Below are positions 13,071 through 26,828 of a stretch of DNA of 64,000 bases, piece by piece (the first letter of the stretch is position 1; each line of letters starts with the position of its first letter). The DNA is from Chionis minor (Eukaryota > Chordata > Aves > Charadriiformes > Chionididae): NCBI GenBank assembly GCA_013398295.1, contig VZSF01011304.1, positions 110,206-174,205 of the forward strand, read 5' to 3'. A model generated the notes under the pieces. The model made no database searches. It worked only from the letters and a program-made list of their open reading frames with translations, and had not been told where the DNA came from. A program made the translations under genes and the position numbers.

Positions 13071-16000
13071 ACAGAGTTAATAACGGAACGACAAGCTTGC
13101 AAACCCCAGCTGCCAGGCTTTGAAAGTTTGGCTGCTTCTAAAGAAGTATGTTGCTCTTGTCAACATGGGAAAGCCTGCATGTGCTTGCTGATCTGTGCAG
13201 AGATTAATTTTAAAGTGTACATTGCGCTCAGATGGCCCACTGCTACCATTATATGCATCAGTAAGTTTCATATTATGCAACTACCAGCACTTATGTTCAA
13301 AGAAAGCACGTTCTACTCATGACAAAAGGTAGCTGCTATGCTCTCATTAAAAGACAAAAGCAACAGAAGATTGGTCCTTGTGCAGCATCATCTTCTACCT
13401 ATTCTGTTAAAAAATATTTATTATATTGAGCAATGCATTGTTAATTTTCTGCACGTCTCTCTCACGTAGCACAGCTCATTTCTAATGCACGTCTTCATTG
13501 GATTTGGCTGCTCAGTGAGTTTTAGCCATTGTCAAATACTCTTTTCACTGCACAGTTTCTCTGTAGATCTTTCCTCTGAAGACCCATCCATACATGAAAA
13601 ATGCTGTTGTCTTTTCTCTCTTCCTTGTTTCATTTAGTATTAATTTTCTGGTCATCCCCACCCCTGTAAAGCCGAATTTAGAGACATTATGTAACGAGGA
13701 GCTCAGATATCTGAGCGTGAACTGGATCTGTTCCCTCCCAAGAAGGTTACACGTATCACATCCGGTCCAGGGAGAATCAGAGCAATCACAAAACTGTTCT
13801 AAACTGGAATGTGGACAGTGTATCAGCAGCTAAAGCAGCCTGTCAAAGATGGCAGGCAATCTGACCCTCAGGTAGCTCATTTGGATACATCTACCTGGTC
13901 GTGCATCAGGTCTGACACATTAGCTATGTAGCCCCAGGCCAGTACAGTCTAAAATGGAACCAGAGTAGATGTGAGCTGTGTGGGCCCCAAGGAATGGTTG
14001 CCTCTCCCTTGTAGGTCACTGTGTCCCAAAACTTCTAGAAGAAATACTGGACATTGAGGTAGGCAAAGGCATAGTCATCATTTCAGCTAACGGGAGAGCA
14101 CAGTCAGTGATGGAGGAGGCATTGAGCACAACAGCATTTCTGTAGCCACAGTGCCATCTGCAATGTCCTTTGGGACCCTTCCAGCCATATCTGCCTCAAA
14201 AAAAGCTAATATTTCTTACAAGTAAAAGCAAGGGTGAATTTTCCATGATTAGGTGTGAATTCCTTGTGAAAGCTCTGCAATAGTGGGAAATGCACAGGGG
14301 CTGCTGAAATCCTCCAGTTGCTTTTTCTGCTCTTGCCTGTTCAGCTGCATCAGCAGCAGTGTATGGCACTAACCTATAGAGAACAGTGTTTACACACTGG
14401 TGTGAATGCACAGACAACCCCCCCTCTGCCACCTACCTACACAGACACACTTCGAAGAGACAGCACAGAAAAGCCAGACCACAGACCAAAACACTTTGAC
14501 TTCAGCAGCAAAACCCACCAACTTGTCGTTTTCTCTGGAACACCAGCAAATATCCTACAAATGACCCTCTCTGTTGTGACCATGGTGTGGATGCAGCTTT
14601 CATGGCTGGTGTCTCCATTCAGGTGGGAGGAAAGGACACAGGACAGGCAGTTGGCATGGCCGATCAATCCTCTGTCCTTGTCATTTCCAGCACATATCAT
14701 TGATTACTTCTTCCTGGCTTTTTAAAGCATGCAAAATTCTTGTGCGATCTCCCTCACTTGTTTTGAATTCTGGCGAAAACAGTGGCTTCTCTTTTTTACT
14801 TATTACAAGTAATGATGTTTTGCTGCCTCATAACATGCTGCAAACTTTTTACTACAGATAAAATTCTGCACCCATCCAAATAAAGTTCTTAGCACTTACA
14901 ACACACTATACTATTCCACAATTTTAAATGGCCTCCTCAGTTTTAAATGGTCTAAGGCCCCAATTTCTAGAGTAATTAAGAATCACTAGTAAAATTCTAG
15001 CAGGACTGTTCTACAAAAACAGAGCGGTAAGGGAAGAGTAAAGAAATACACAGGGTACCAGAAGGAAACCACTGATAATACAGTATATACTGTACATACT
15101 TCTATACATAAAGGCAACATTAGTGCTCATTGCAAATGATGGATATTTCTAATTTACTAGTGAATGCCAGCTTCCCATCTTTCCTTTTTCCTATGAGATT
15201 ATAATACAAAATTATCCTTTATGTTTATGAATCCTCAACCCTGGCCCAACATGTAAGCAAGACTATGATCTAGAATTAATAACAGAGCTGTACTATACCA
15301 CGATGTGATCAGGATCAGCAGACATTCTTTACAGAAAGCTTCCTCAAATAAGAAATCATGATTTCCAGCCAGTAAAATCTTTCACACAAGTACAACTTGA
15401 AGAGTATATAGAGAGACACAAAGGATACACAGAAATAGTGCGAATAGCAAAGTATTTGTCATTTCCATGGAAATGATGGCAATTGATAGAAAAATCCTGC
15501 ATTTTACTGAACTTTATCTGCTCATTTGTATAAGCTGGTGAGTATGATTTTAGGACGTTAGTTATTCTGCATGGGAAGGGCTATTGAGAGCATTTCATTC
15601 CCAGAGCTATCTACTCCTGTGTCTATGCATATTTTGAGCCACATGCCTTCTTTCACAGAGGTGGATGTTACAAGTTCAAAGAATACTTTGTTTTAAATCC
15701 TCATTTTATAAAAACTTTTACCAGTATTCACCGTCAGCACACTAGCAGCCCTGAAAGCAATGAGGAAACAATGGAAAGACTCACAGAATACAAAAGCAAA
15801 CATTAGTATTTTGATGAAACAGCTAATACACATTCCTTCCACAGATTTCATATATAAGATGTAGATTGAGACCTATGCTGTGAACCTGCAAAGAAAACTT
15901 ATCCTGCTGTATCTGGAAGGAGAGATATATTTTGACCCTGACAGTGGAAGTTGTTGTAATAGTTCCTAGCTGACTACGATGTAAGAAAACAGCATTTTCT

Positions 16001-17458
16001 TTGGGCTTTGCTGCAGCTGAAGTAACTGCATGTTGTGTACACAGACTTCATTTTGCTTAGATGAACAGAGTGCATACAGCATTGTCTCCCTTCCTCCTTA
16101 CTCTGCTCCTCTCATTACAGGGTGATGTAAATTCAGTCACACCCTTGACTAGTGTGGATGGAATACTGCAAACATGGAGATGGGAGACAACATGAAATGA
16201 AGCTGTGAGTGATACAGTAATAAATGGAAGACAGGGCATTGCAGTGGCACAATTTCTCAGGAAAAAGATTAAAAGAGGAATGAAAGACTCCTTCCCTTGC
16301 AGTCTTTCACAGCAAGAATACTTAAATAACTAGTTCATTGTAAACATTCTTGTGATTTCAAAGCACAAGACCTAATGAAAAAGACAACACAAGTACGTGG
16401 ATAGTGAAGAAGCATTGAGTCCCCCTTGTGTTGTGATGGGTCAGTGAAGTTGTGAACAGGAATCTACTCAGCCCTGCTGTTAAGTATGCTATTTTGTTAC
16501 TCTGTTATTTTAACCTAGGGAAAAACTGGAAGTTGTGTTAGCAGCACACCTTTTAGGACTGAAACAGCCTTACTCCAGTTAGATCATAAAGGCAAGTTTT
16601 TTCAGAAACAGGAAAATCTAATTTCCAGCAAAAGTGAAGAGGAATGTGGATTTAGTTGCTGTAAAATGCCTTGGGAAATTTCCCTTAGTAAAACTGCAAG
16701 CCAGTCCAATCGTCAGCAGCAACAACAAATCCCATGCTCTTCAATTTTTGATTTCTAAACAGGTTCTAAGATCCTGAGCCAAAGGAGAGACAATAAGAAT
16801 CTTCCCATTGATTTGACTGACATCTTCTTCCATCCCTGGAATCATCTCACATAGGCCCATCTAGAAGAAAACACAGCATTTGGTGGCTCTATCAAATACA
16901 GAAACCTCTGGTTAGATGACAAATTCCATCAGGATCTCATGGTGACCTCTGCAATTTATGAGCAGTGCTCAAATAAGGATTTACAAGCTTTGATGAGAAA
17001 AGGGAGTAGGAAATTATATAGGCATTGGCTGGAATGTGTAGAAACATTTGCAATGTACGTAATACCATAATCATCTACAGGGATGAGATCCTGCAAAATG
17101 GTTAAACTGTTGTATCTAAATCACTTAGATAATTCTCAAATAAGTGTCACCCATCAGACATAAATAATAATTGGAAGCCCCACAGAGTCATTTTAAAGAA
17201 GTAGCTATATTGCATTCTCAGATTAAACATAATGTGTTGATTCAAAGCAGAGGGTCACTCACTGCATAGTAATTAACCTAGGAGGTTATCAGCAGTGATT
17301 TCTTCTGATACCCTGTCATGCAGAATTGCACGCTGCTCCACAGAACAGTAACGAAGCATCCGTTATCCATTATCAAATAGGCTTAACACTAGACAAAAAA
17401 TCCTAAAGTTATTTTCTGCAGCAGGGGACAAACTGATCCCATACATTTTATTTTCCAG
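13071..17458. other. Non-coding, AT-rich unique sequence
   Basis: Short ORFs only. It holds the 14-bp palindrome GAAATCATGATTTC at 15352-15365 and the 18-bp palindrome near 15.46 kb. One tiny splice-bounded open stretch at about 13470-13515 (HSSFLMHVFIGFGCS) was judged too weak to list on its own. Confidence 0.65.
15459..15476. repeat. Perfect 18-bp palindrome
   Basis: TCATTTCCATGGAAATGA is its own reverse complement. Short palindromes of this type can be dimeric protein sites or chance. Confidence 0.8.
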
Positions 17459-17693
17459 AGGAATTAGGTTTAAAAGACTATTACCAGCACTGAACAAGAA
17501 AATGAACTATCAGGCAGAAAGGCAGTTGTCACTGGACTCAAAAAGAAATTATGACATGGACTGGAAGATAGGACAGGACTCACCAACTGGAAACAAAGAG
17601 AAGGGAGAACTGTACTTGGATAAACAGCTCAACCTCACTTTTCACTGTTCAATAGTTATTCTGCATGGCCATCTGGAAATTCCTCTGTGGTAA
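17459..17693 (+). other. Terminal-exon-like open frame after a strong acceptor (unconfirmed)
   Basis: A strong acceptor (CATTTTATTTTCCAG) ends at 17458. From there one frame runs open for about 77 codons to TAA at 17691-17693, in AT-rich sequence where stops are frequent. It includes RFKRLLPALNKKMNYQAERQ in its first third and ends FHCSIVILHGHLEIPLW. The middle is charged and rich in Lys, Asp and Gln. I see no known domain, and no clear AATAAA shortly after the stop. It would need an upstream exon ending with two bases of a codon. No such exon was found. Confidence 0.18.
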
Positions 17694-17954
17694 TTCCTTT
17701 TTAACAGTTCTATAATCACATCTTAATTTGCAATTTCTTAGAAGGATTAAAAGAAATGTTTTGCCTCTGCCAGGCCCATCTGTTGTGCACGAGCGGACCA
17801 CATAAGGGCAAGGCACATGCAAAAGCTGGAGATAGTGACACCAACCTGCCAAAGCCAGTACTGTCTGAGGGGAACTCCTCGAGAGTCTGCTTGCTGCACC
17901 TACCATCTCTTACCAGACTGTTTCCGTATCAATAGTGTTTTATCTTTAAGAAAA

Positions 17955-18070
17955 CAACCCTCACAACATCAGAGAATCCCAAGGCTTGGAGACACCCAGA
18001 GATCATCCAAGGCCTCAAGCAGGACAAGTCCTTTCTGTTATTCTGAGGGTGCTTGTCCTCAGCAATAGGG
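17955..18070 (-). mobile_element. Possible degenerate CR1 3'-end relic
   Basis: The words CATCAGAGAATCCCAAGGCT, TTGGAGACACCCAGAGATCA and TCCAAGGCCTCAAGCAGGAC line up in order with the antisense 3' end of older CR1 subfamilies (ATCATAGAATC, then GGTTGGAAGAGACC, then AGATCATC). There are many mismatches and no coding remnant. Consistent with an old CR1 tail, but not certain. Confidence 0.4.
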
Positions 18071-18829
18071 TTGAGATATCTTGTTGGAGCTCTCCAGTCA
18101 GGCACTGTTCTCTGAGAGCTATAGCCTTACCAGTAGAAAGTTTTCATAATGCTTAGCTTGATTTTTTTTCTCTGCAATTGGAGTCCCATTACTTTTTCTT
18201 GTATCTGCCATGAACACGGAGAGCAGATTTATTGCCTTCCTCACTGCAGCAGCCTTTTATTTATTTGGAGAGATGTCCTCCATCATGTTCTCTCCTTTAG
18301 AATAAGTAATCCAATTTGTTCTGTCCTCTAAACTAAATAAAACCTTTCCTCACAGTAAAAATAAAACAAAATGTTTTACTTTTAAGTGTCTCAATTGAAT
18401 AAACAGAAAAAAATTTTACATGAATAGCTATTTTAAACTCAAAGTTCAGATGTTTCAGCTAAAAAAATGTTGAAATTCAATGCCTCAGATAAAATTTCAG
18501 ATATTTTAAGGCATCAAAACAACTAAAATGATGTGGCCACAAAACATTCTGGTGTCGACAGACCTATAGCATTTTTCACAAAGATGTTTGCTATGAAAGC
18601 TTCTCTCAGGTCTGTCACTTATCACTTTGACCCAAACTGAACAAAGCTCTTAACAACGTGTGTAACTTCAAAGTATAAGCAGCTCCACAACAAACAAAAG
18701 CCAACTTAGAAATAAAGTGTTTGCTTAAAATCCTTTCTCCAGGAAGCCAGTGCTTACAGCCCTAAATGATCCCTACTGTGGAAGCCTCCACACCTTAGTG
18801 TGTCCATCATTTGAGGGACTATGTCCTTT

Positions 18830-18862
18830 AAAATATTAAATAATTAATTAATTAAATATTAA
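18830..18862. repeat. AT-only (TTAA/AATT)n low-complexity run
   Basis: Only A and T for more than 30 bases, with a tetranucleotide TTAA rhythm in the centre. Confidence 0.8.
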
Positions 18863-21800
18863 GTGCCCCAGTCAGTGTGCCTCCATGGAGAAGTATGGTC
18901 CAGCACACCAGCAAGAGGGAATGGAAGAGACGTTGCTTACTTTGAACTGCGTGTGGAGCTGATGTTCATCCTAATGCAAGCTGGAACAGGCACAGGGATA
19001 CCTCGCATGACCAAGTCCAGTGATAACAGCTGTGCTGAATTATGAAGATATCCCCCCAACCTTGATAAAAATATCGGCCTAGCTTCATGGCACTTATTCT
19101 GGGAGAGCCTTCATGGTCAAAAAAGAGAAGCACCTCCAGAGGGGAATGAGGCTGTAGGTGGGCAGCTGGATGTACCATTCACTCTCCTGTGCCAACTAGA
19201 CTTCTAACTCTAGGCAGCTGGGAGATAGCACAGTGAATCTAGGGGTGTCTGTATCTTTTGGGTATTTTTTTTGTCCCAAATGGTCCTCAGAAAAGGACTA
19301 TTGCAGTCGATTTTCTTCTACGCTAGAAAGAACCAAAGTGTACATGCAAAGCATAATGACTCGCACACAGAAGGGTTAGCATTTTATCAAACCTGTACGT
19401 TACTCATTGACTTTAGGGGCTGCTCCGCAAGAGAATATCAGTATTCCTCAAAGGGGAAGTAGGGTGGCACAGGTGTTATACCACTCTCCCCTCCAATTAC
19501 TTATCTAGACTGTAGTTGCAGTGTGTGAAATGGATGGATTATAATGTACTTTCTTTCCACTGCTGCACAGTCCTGATGCATGCATTCCTCCACTTTGTAA
19601 CAACAGGCACCAGCAATTATGTACATCAGATTTCTGTTAAAAATGTCATACATATGTCTTCTGTCCCAGTGTTTCCCTAATTTATCTAGTATTAACTTGG
19701 CAGCTTTCATAGTCCATTCCTAACCGCTCTCATTAACCTTATTGTTTCAGAGGAAGGAAATGTAGGGAATGGGAATGCTTTTTACCTTACTTCTATCCCC
19801 CAACTCTGTGAACAGCTGCTCCTCAGAATTAAACTTATCCTTTTAATTACTTGCATAACATTTAGGTCAGGTATGGCCTAAACATGTTAGTTAACTGCAT
19901 AACAGCAATTGCTTTGGGACTCTATTCATGGGATCCCACAGTCAAGTGGGACGTGCTGGGAGGCTGTACAGAAGGAGCTAGCTCAGCGCAGATATCTGGG
20001 CTACTATAGATTTGTCAGAAGCTGCAGAACCTACCCAGCGATTTGGAAGTTCTGTGAGTACCAGCTTAAACTGAGCCATACTTGTCACAGGTAGGCAGGA
20101 GGACCAGATGTGTGTACAAATTATACCTTCTGGTCTCTTCTCTTCCTTCTACCTTCTCAGGAAGTTCTGACGAACAGTTTCCCATGTGCACCACCATAAG
20201 CATTGTCTCCTTGCATCTTCCTCCCAGCCAAAGTCCCATCCCACTTGGGGTTATATCTAGAGCCTCTCTGCCACCTGCATCATGGCTGCACCTCAGCTCT
20301 GCTTCCTCACCCAGCTGTCAGCACCCTCCCGAAACACAGGTCAGAGCAGGTGGGCTGTCCTGGCACAGCAGAGCTGGGTGGACACCAGAGTTGGACACCA
20401 CGTAGGGGGCCAGCACAGCCCCCAGTTCCTAACTGCATGTTACTAAAATACATGGTGACAAGAGACACTAATACTTTGATAGAGAAATAGTTACAAGTAG
20501 GGAAGAAGAATAGCCAAAGGTGGGAAGTAGGGAGAAGAAAATGCTTTCACTTGGAAATGTAAAGTTCAAAGCAGAAATAATGTATTTCAGTGATCATATA
20601 TCCCAGTTTAAAGCTAATGTATCCTCTTTGAAAAAGTTGCAGCTTAATGCTGAGCGATATTATTTCATATTCTTTGACATAATAGAATACATATATTTAT
20701 GTATGGCTGTAAAACTATATTATTTTTAAAAGTTATTTCATTGAAGTGGTTGACCTTTTTATGTTTCACGGGTACATTTCTTATACAGTAATAGGAAAAC
20801 TGACTGTAAACCATTTTATGTTAAACTACCTTCTCATTTAAATATTATAACCTGGAGGATTAAATAGAGACCACTGTGCAATATTTGAGGTTGCCGAGAT
20901 AAAGAAATGGTCCATAAAAAAAAAATACTCTAAACCTTCTACTTAGAATTCTCCTGTTATTTGTTTGCACTTAAATTTGATTTTCTTGTTTTTAATTTTA
21001 TACTACTGGGTTTTAAAATGCTCAGCAATTATCTGATTTGTAGCTACAACCACAGCATGTTTACTTGTAAAACGTCTTTCAAATTAAGATCATTATTCGT
21101 CCTTTTAGATTTTCCCCTAACTTTGCAACTGAACATTTGCAGCTCAACAAGAAGCAGCAGTATTTTTTATGTTCCAAATGGCTCTAATGCCAAAGCATTT
21201 TGCTGATTTAATGGCTGGTTTTGCAGGATAGAAAAATACTAATAATTCTCAGCAAGCAGAAAATCAACAGCTATCATTTTTCAAATGGGTTTTCTATAGC
21301 TCTGTCAAGTGTCCCATATTGTACAAAGGAAAGGCAATTCAATACAGTGTTTGATTTTGCTTCCAGAGATGAGAGCCTGATACACCTTTTTCTAGAACCC
21401 AAAATGCCAAATAATACAGAGCCTTAAGATAGTTAGATAGATAGGAGAGCCTTAAACACAAGACTTAAGAGTCAGGAGTGCCGGAATAACGGGCCCAAAT
21501 ATTCAACACTTAAGAGCTACTCCCACCTTTAGATGCCTGCCATCAATGTCTCAGCTCGTATTTCTAGTGCTGAAAACCACCTCAGAAGCCCTGAGCAGAC
21601 CAAGCAGCTCACCATCACTGTAATCCAGCAGATAACTTCACCTCTCAGAGTAGACGTGCCTTGCAACAAACACAACCGGTGCAAACAGCGTACATCCCAC
21701 AAGTCTGGAAACTCGTTAGCACTGCAGCAGAGCTGGGAGCCTAGCTTTCAGCTTATGCTAGCTTGAGCACAAACCACCCAAGTTTACCTGTTTCCATACA

Positions 21801-21872
21801 TGTGGGCTCTGACATAACGGGCTGGTTGTTTCCAAGCCTCTTCTTCCCTTGGACACAAGCAGAAAAACAGGC

Positions 21873-22400
21873 TTACGCCCAAAATTTCAGAACAGCCAAT
21901 GCAGTGGAAAATCTCGGTGAATCTAGAAGAGTACATTTTCCTGGCTTGGCCAGTTGAGTGGTTTCCTGACCTGCAGTCCTCCCCTCTTTGTTTCCTGCCT
22001 GAATGGCTCTGGCAGTTGCCTGAACAACCACTTTGGGAATAGGATCCCATTTGCAGACTCCCTCAGGTCCACGCTGCAGCTGGGGTGCTGTGCACATACC
22101 TAATGGCACCAGCGATGGCTCGGCCGCTCTGGGTGTGACAGCAGCATGGCCATCAGGTATGTGTCTGCTGGGAGTCCCAGGCAGCCAGCTGCAAAAGCAT
22201 TTTTGAAAGTGTGGTTTCATTGCTATTTGGTCCCTGTCGGTGAGCTGACAGCTAGCTTGGGTGTACCCACACGTGCTGCTGTTATGCCTCTGCATGGCAG
22301 GGAGAGGGACAGAGCACCAGCATGGTGCACCTCTGAACCACAGCTGTAACCGCGAAAGTGCAAGATCTTGAGCGTGAGCTAGCTCTGAGCGCATCTGCAT
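21873..22400 (-). other. Long open frame, GC-rich, after a moderate acceptor (unsupported)
   Basis: The minus strand is open for about 175 codons, ending near 21873. An acceptor-like TTCTCTGTGCATGCAG precedes an ATG of this frame. The conceptual product (Cys, Pro, Ala, Gln-rich; for example VCKWDPIPKVVVQATARAIQ) shows no domain, signal or repeat that I recognise. The 22.0-22.4 kb stretch is visibly GC-richer than its flanks, which by itself lengthens chance ORFs. Could also be a fragment of an unrecognised repeat. Confidence 0.1.
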
Positions 22401-22944
22401 GCACAGAGAACACTTGGTAATCCACAGTAAAAAGCAACAGTTAGGTAAAATAATTTAAATACAAATTTGTCAAATCTTAATTTTTCACTCAAGCTTACTT
22501 CTGGGTGCTCAGGATGTGATTGACATTCATTGCACACAGCAGCTGCTGTGACTACTCGGAAAGTAGTACAGGGCAAGGGATGCAGCTGTGCACATTACGA
22601 GTTTCAATGCGGTCGGACCCCTCATGTTGGAGCCGAAAGGGATTGTGCAGGCAGTTTTCAGTACCTGAATAACTGCTCCATTGAATGCCTTCTGTAACTG
22701 GTTAATTCCCAGGAGAAGCTGCAAAGTTTCAGTGAGCTCAATACTATAATAATTTTGGTTTAGAGAAAGATAATTAGGAATCCTCCCTGCCTTTTTCTGA
22801 AGAAAAACTAATTTGGAAAGGGGATTGCTATTGAAGAACAGTGGAAATGCTTAGCCTATCCTAAATCAGATCTAAGCCTATGTCTGCATCCCCCAGTGAC
22901 CTGCACTGCTGTGATGCCAGCACAGACCTGCAAGCTCAGCTTAC

Positions 22945-23009
22945 CTGAACAGGTAAAATGGGGAATGGGCTGCACTACATCATGGCCATGTTGTTCCTGC
23001 CCCCACAAT
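22945..23009 (-). other. Exon-like segment, 65 bp (unconfirmed)
   Basis: Minus-strand acceptor CCTGACTGCTTTCCAG and donor TTCAG|GTAAGC enclose 65 bases with one open frame (LWGQEQHGHDVVQPIPHFTC, exits in phase 1). The splice signals are good, but the peptide is unfamiliar and short. Likely chance unless transcript data support it. Confidence 0.1.
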
Positions 23010-26000
23010 CTGGAAAGCAGTCAGGACTGATGAACACGACCCACACTCCTTGCTCATTTTCCCTGGGTGACTAGGGTGGGATTTTGTATTTTCCTGACAC
23101 TCGTATCAGTTATTCTGCAGCCTTGACATTTTTCTAAACCAACTGCATCTGCAACTCTTGGAAGTTTTTAAAACGTAAAAGACAAGGCAGTGAATTCCCT
23201 GGAGATTGACAGTGGGGGTTTTTGCACAACATTTAAATCCAGTGACTCTTCAGAGGGAACAAGAGCGATGGCCTGAAGAACAACATATGGGAGACCACAC
23301 TGTGTGTTGCACTTCTGCGCTTCAGCGGACAGCTGGAGAGGCTGGGAAAGCTCCTGTACACCAAACAGAGATGCAGTGGAAAGGAATAATGAGGCACAAG
23401 CAAAGGCAAGATGGTACCAAGCACTGCAATTGAGGGCAAGAAACGTGAGGTGTTGGAAGGATTCCTTTCATTTAGCACCTCAGGAAATATGGGCTAGTGT
23501 CAGCGCAGGTACAAAATTAAGAAGGAAGCTTATTTAGGGAAAATGCTGTACATTTATTTACACCCACAGAGAATCTATGAGCAGACTCCACACTAACTTG
23601 CCCAGAAGGTCTCCTATAACTGTGGGACACCTCACTAGCCAGCTGCTTTCAGACTGGCTCCCACGCATTTGTATTGCCTGTGCTAGAAACAAAAGCAGCG
23701 AGATGCTCAGCGTAATCAGACGTACTCCGAAAAAAATAACTCTCCTTTTAAATAGCGTTCCTAGTGTAGACCGATGAAATTATATGTATCCCCCCCCCCA
23801 CCTTTTGACATCCATCCATTGGCTTGACAAAGCAGGTAGTCACACACACTCCACATGAATGCACCCATGGCCAGGTTGCCTTGGAAACCTTCACTGCTAC
23901 CTAATATTGTTATAATTGTCAAGAAAATATAGGTTTTCTCCAATGATTCGCAGCATGCTTCCATTTTACATAAAAGCAAGCTTTCCATCTGCAGTTTTCT
24001 GAATGTTTGCTTTGCTTTCTCCCAAGAAATTTTAGAGACATTTTCTCCACAGAAAAATTAAACTGTTGTTTAAATGTTAGAAACACTGTTGTATCAGTAC
24101 AGGGTCCATACAGCAATTCCAGCTTCCCTGTGTCTGTCAAGAGGGATTTCTAACATTCAGAAAAAGGAGCCCTGCAGTCCTCTCAACCACATTTATTCCG
24201 CACACAGCTCTGAGGCTATAATTCAACTATGACAGAATAGGTCAGCCCAAGTGCCCCCACACAACCTTGCTCAGGCTGCACGTTCTCCACAACACCATCT
24301 ACCTTTCAGTGATGTGTCCAGCACAACTGAGAAAACCTGAGCAGCTTTTACTATATGAACATTACCAGCATGTACTAGGACTGTTTTTTAAATGTAAAAG
24401 CATTGGGTTGTATTTTAGCAAAAAAAAAATTATTAAAAACAACTCATTTCAACATTTTTAACATTACTTCTGCATGTTTTTTTGGAGGACATGCTTTTAG
24501 CAAATGTCTGTGCTTTAGTCAAATGCAATTAAGTGTGTTAATGCACGGCTACCTGATGTTTTTCCCATCTATCTGCACCAAGTCAGTTGTTTAGGAGATG
24601 CAGTGGTTACCTTTATCCAAATGAGCTGCAGACCTGTGTTTCCAAAATGAATCCAAAGCCCCATTTTTACATGCTCACCATGCACATTTAGAGTTGTATT
24701 TTTCAAAAGATCCCAGGGCTTTTGAACAGAGGTGGCAGTATAGATGTTAGGTTTTGAAAAGAGATAACAGCTCTGAGTGAGAGACTCAGGTTCCACTCTT
24801 CAAAACACGTGGCTATTTGACTTCCAGATCAGCATGGCAAATTCAGCAAGTCTGCCTTGAAAACCCTGGTTTTCATGAAGCAGAGCTGCTGCAGAAGAAA
24901 ATCAGCTAAATTAGTGGATCTCCATTTGAGGTCACAGGAAATTTAGCAAGATAGATAGATGATAAAACGAGAAAGGAGAGGTTAATGACTCACTGGGTGC
25001 CACTTGGTACTCATCCTCTCTGTATACTGCGCTATTTATTAAGGTGTCTACCTAATACTTCAAACCCAACATCAGATATCAATGTATGTGCTATTCTTGC
25101 AAATGCACCTGCTCTCAAGTACAGTGAGTCCATTTAGGTTAAAATAAAAGCAGTTTAAATGCACCATCATGTGAAACTTGTATTATTCCTGGCAAAACAT
25201 TGATGCACCCCTCTTTTAATTTTGATTGGTCGGTTCTCAACTTTACAAGCAGAAAAAAACCCAAAAAAGGTAAAATGCCAGAGTGGAGAGCTCTCAGAAG
25301 AATCCAGGCTTATGAGACTGGAAATTAAACTATTCTGTGGAGAAAGACGGCACTGCCCCAAATGTTTCAGTAGTTTTTTAGATAGAAGGGCTCCTAAATC
25401 AAACTCCTCTTTAACACAGACCATCAGAATTTGAACTAAAACCTAAAGCTCCAACACTAAGCAGGCTTTTCCTAAAAGCATCTGATCCAAGTGGAGTCAC
25501 ATTGCACTTCAAAGTATATTGTACCAGTTCTTATATCTGCAATTTTTAAGACTAAAGCAACATTATTCTGTTCACATGGAAGGCTTCTAGATCTGCTATT
25601 TACGAATTTAACAAAATTTCTTGGAAAACTGCTGTGGAAAATAAGATGGTTTTACAGAAATCTCAGCCAGTATTCTTACATTCTTACTAATTTGAAGTAC
25701 TGATGATCTGGCCTCACAAAACCTGAAAGAAATTATGAGACTTCAGATGTATTTTCTCCTGCTGAAAATGTCAATGCCTGATTTATCAGTCAATTTCTCT
25801 AATACTGAATGACTTTGCTTGGAGTTGCAGAATTGTTTTTTAGGGGCAGGAAAATTTTCCTTCAACCCTTGTTCTCTGCTCATGCTCTTTACCTTTCTCA
25901 TCAGAGCAAAATAATGGGTAGATGATACACAGCAGAGGGAAAATGTTCTGATGGACCAGCTGCTTCCTTAAATGATATTGTTTTAGGAAATATGCCAGTT

Positions 26001-26757
26001 TAGACAGAAGAGAAACTGTCTGACATGGAATAAAATACTGAGTGTTTCATTACTGCCTTTTGGGGGCGGGTCTCAATTTCCTACTTCATTCCCACTTTTA
26101 TATGACAGCCCATCATTTTGACTCCTACATCCCATAATGTATATAACATACCTTTATTTTTTGTTCTCCTTCTCCTTCAACCCACTAATCACATCTATGA
26201 TTCCAATGTGGCTGTTACACCAGTCTCCATCTAAAGTTGCATTCAGTAAACAAAAATAGCCAAACATCCACATTTCCAGTGAGATGGCATATGGGAAGCT
26301 GAGCTCTTGCCTTGACCTGTTGTAAACGGCTGGAGAAATGTCCTATTACACTCACAAATACCACAGCAGATTATAACTGCAAAGATATGAAGATGTAATG
26401 CACTCCGCTTTCCCCTTTTTTGTAGGAAATGTTATCAAACTGCTAACCTGGGCTGGCTGCATGCTGCAGCAATTTCACCAGAAAAGCCGTGCCTGGCTGC
26501 AGGAGCTTCTGCAGGATGGGAAGCAGAAGAAGGTTTGAAACTCAGCAGATGGTACAGGCAGGCACTGTGCCAGCCCAGGGGCACTACCTGGTGTGCCTAC
26601 GGGATTGCTTGCTGCATTTGTTATCGAGCTGGGAACAAGAGACATCTTTGTTTTATTTTCCTTTCTCTTCCTCCTTCATGTGATTTTACTTTTAACCACC
26701 AGACAACAGCAGTGCTCTTCTCCAGAGTGTGAAAGATTCAGTAATAAAAGGAGGCCA

Positions 26758-26828
26758 GGGAAAAAAAAAAAAGAAAAAAAAAAGAAAAGAAAAAAAAAGA
26801 AAAAAAAGGCGGGGGGGTGGGGGGAAGA
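26758..26828 (+). repeat. Polypurine tract: A-rich run then G-rich run
   Basis: Nearly pure purine: A runs interrupted by single Gs, then a G run of 7 and one of 6 split by a T. It is strand-asymmetric low-complexity DNA, with no SINE or LINE body recognisable upstream to explain it as a retroposon tail. Prone to triplex formation and to length errors in assembly. Confidence 0.9.

Larger units (their letters stand above)
18071..26757. other. Non-coding sequence with a GC-richer island at 22.0-22.4 kb
   Basis: Apart from the AT-only run at 18.83-18.86 kb, a C10 run near 23790 and the two weak exon-like or ORF segments at 21.9-23.0 kb, nothing is recognisable. The 20.2-20.4 kb and 22.0-22.4 kb stretches are GC-richer than their flanks. 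No CpG-island promoter pattern is obvious. Confidence 0.6.
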
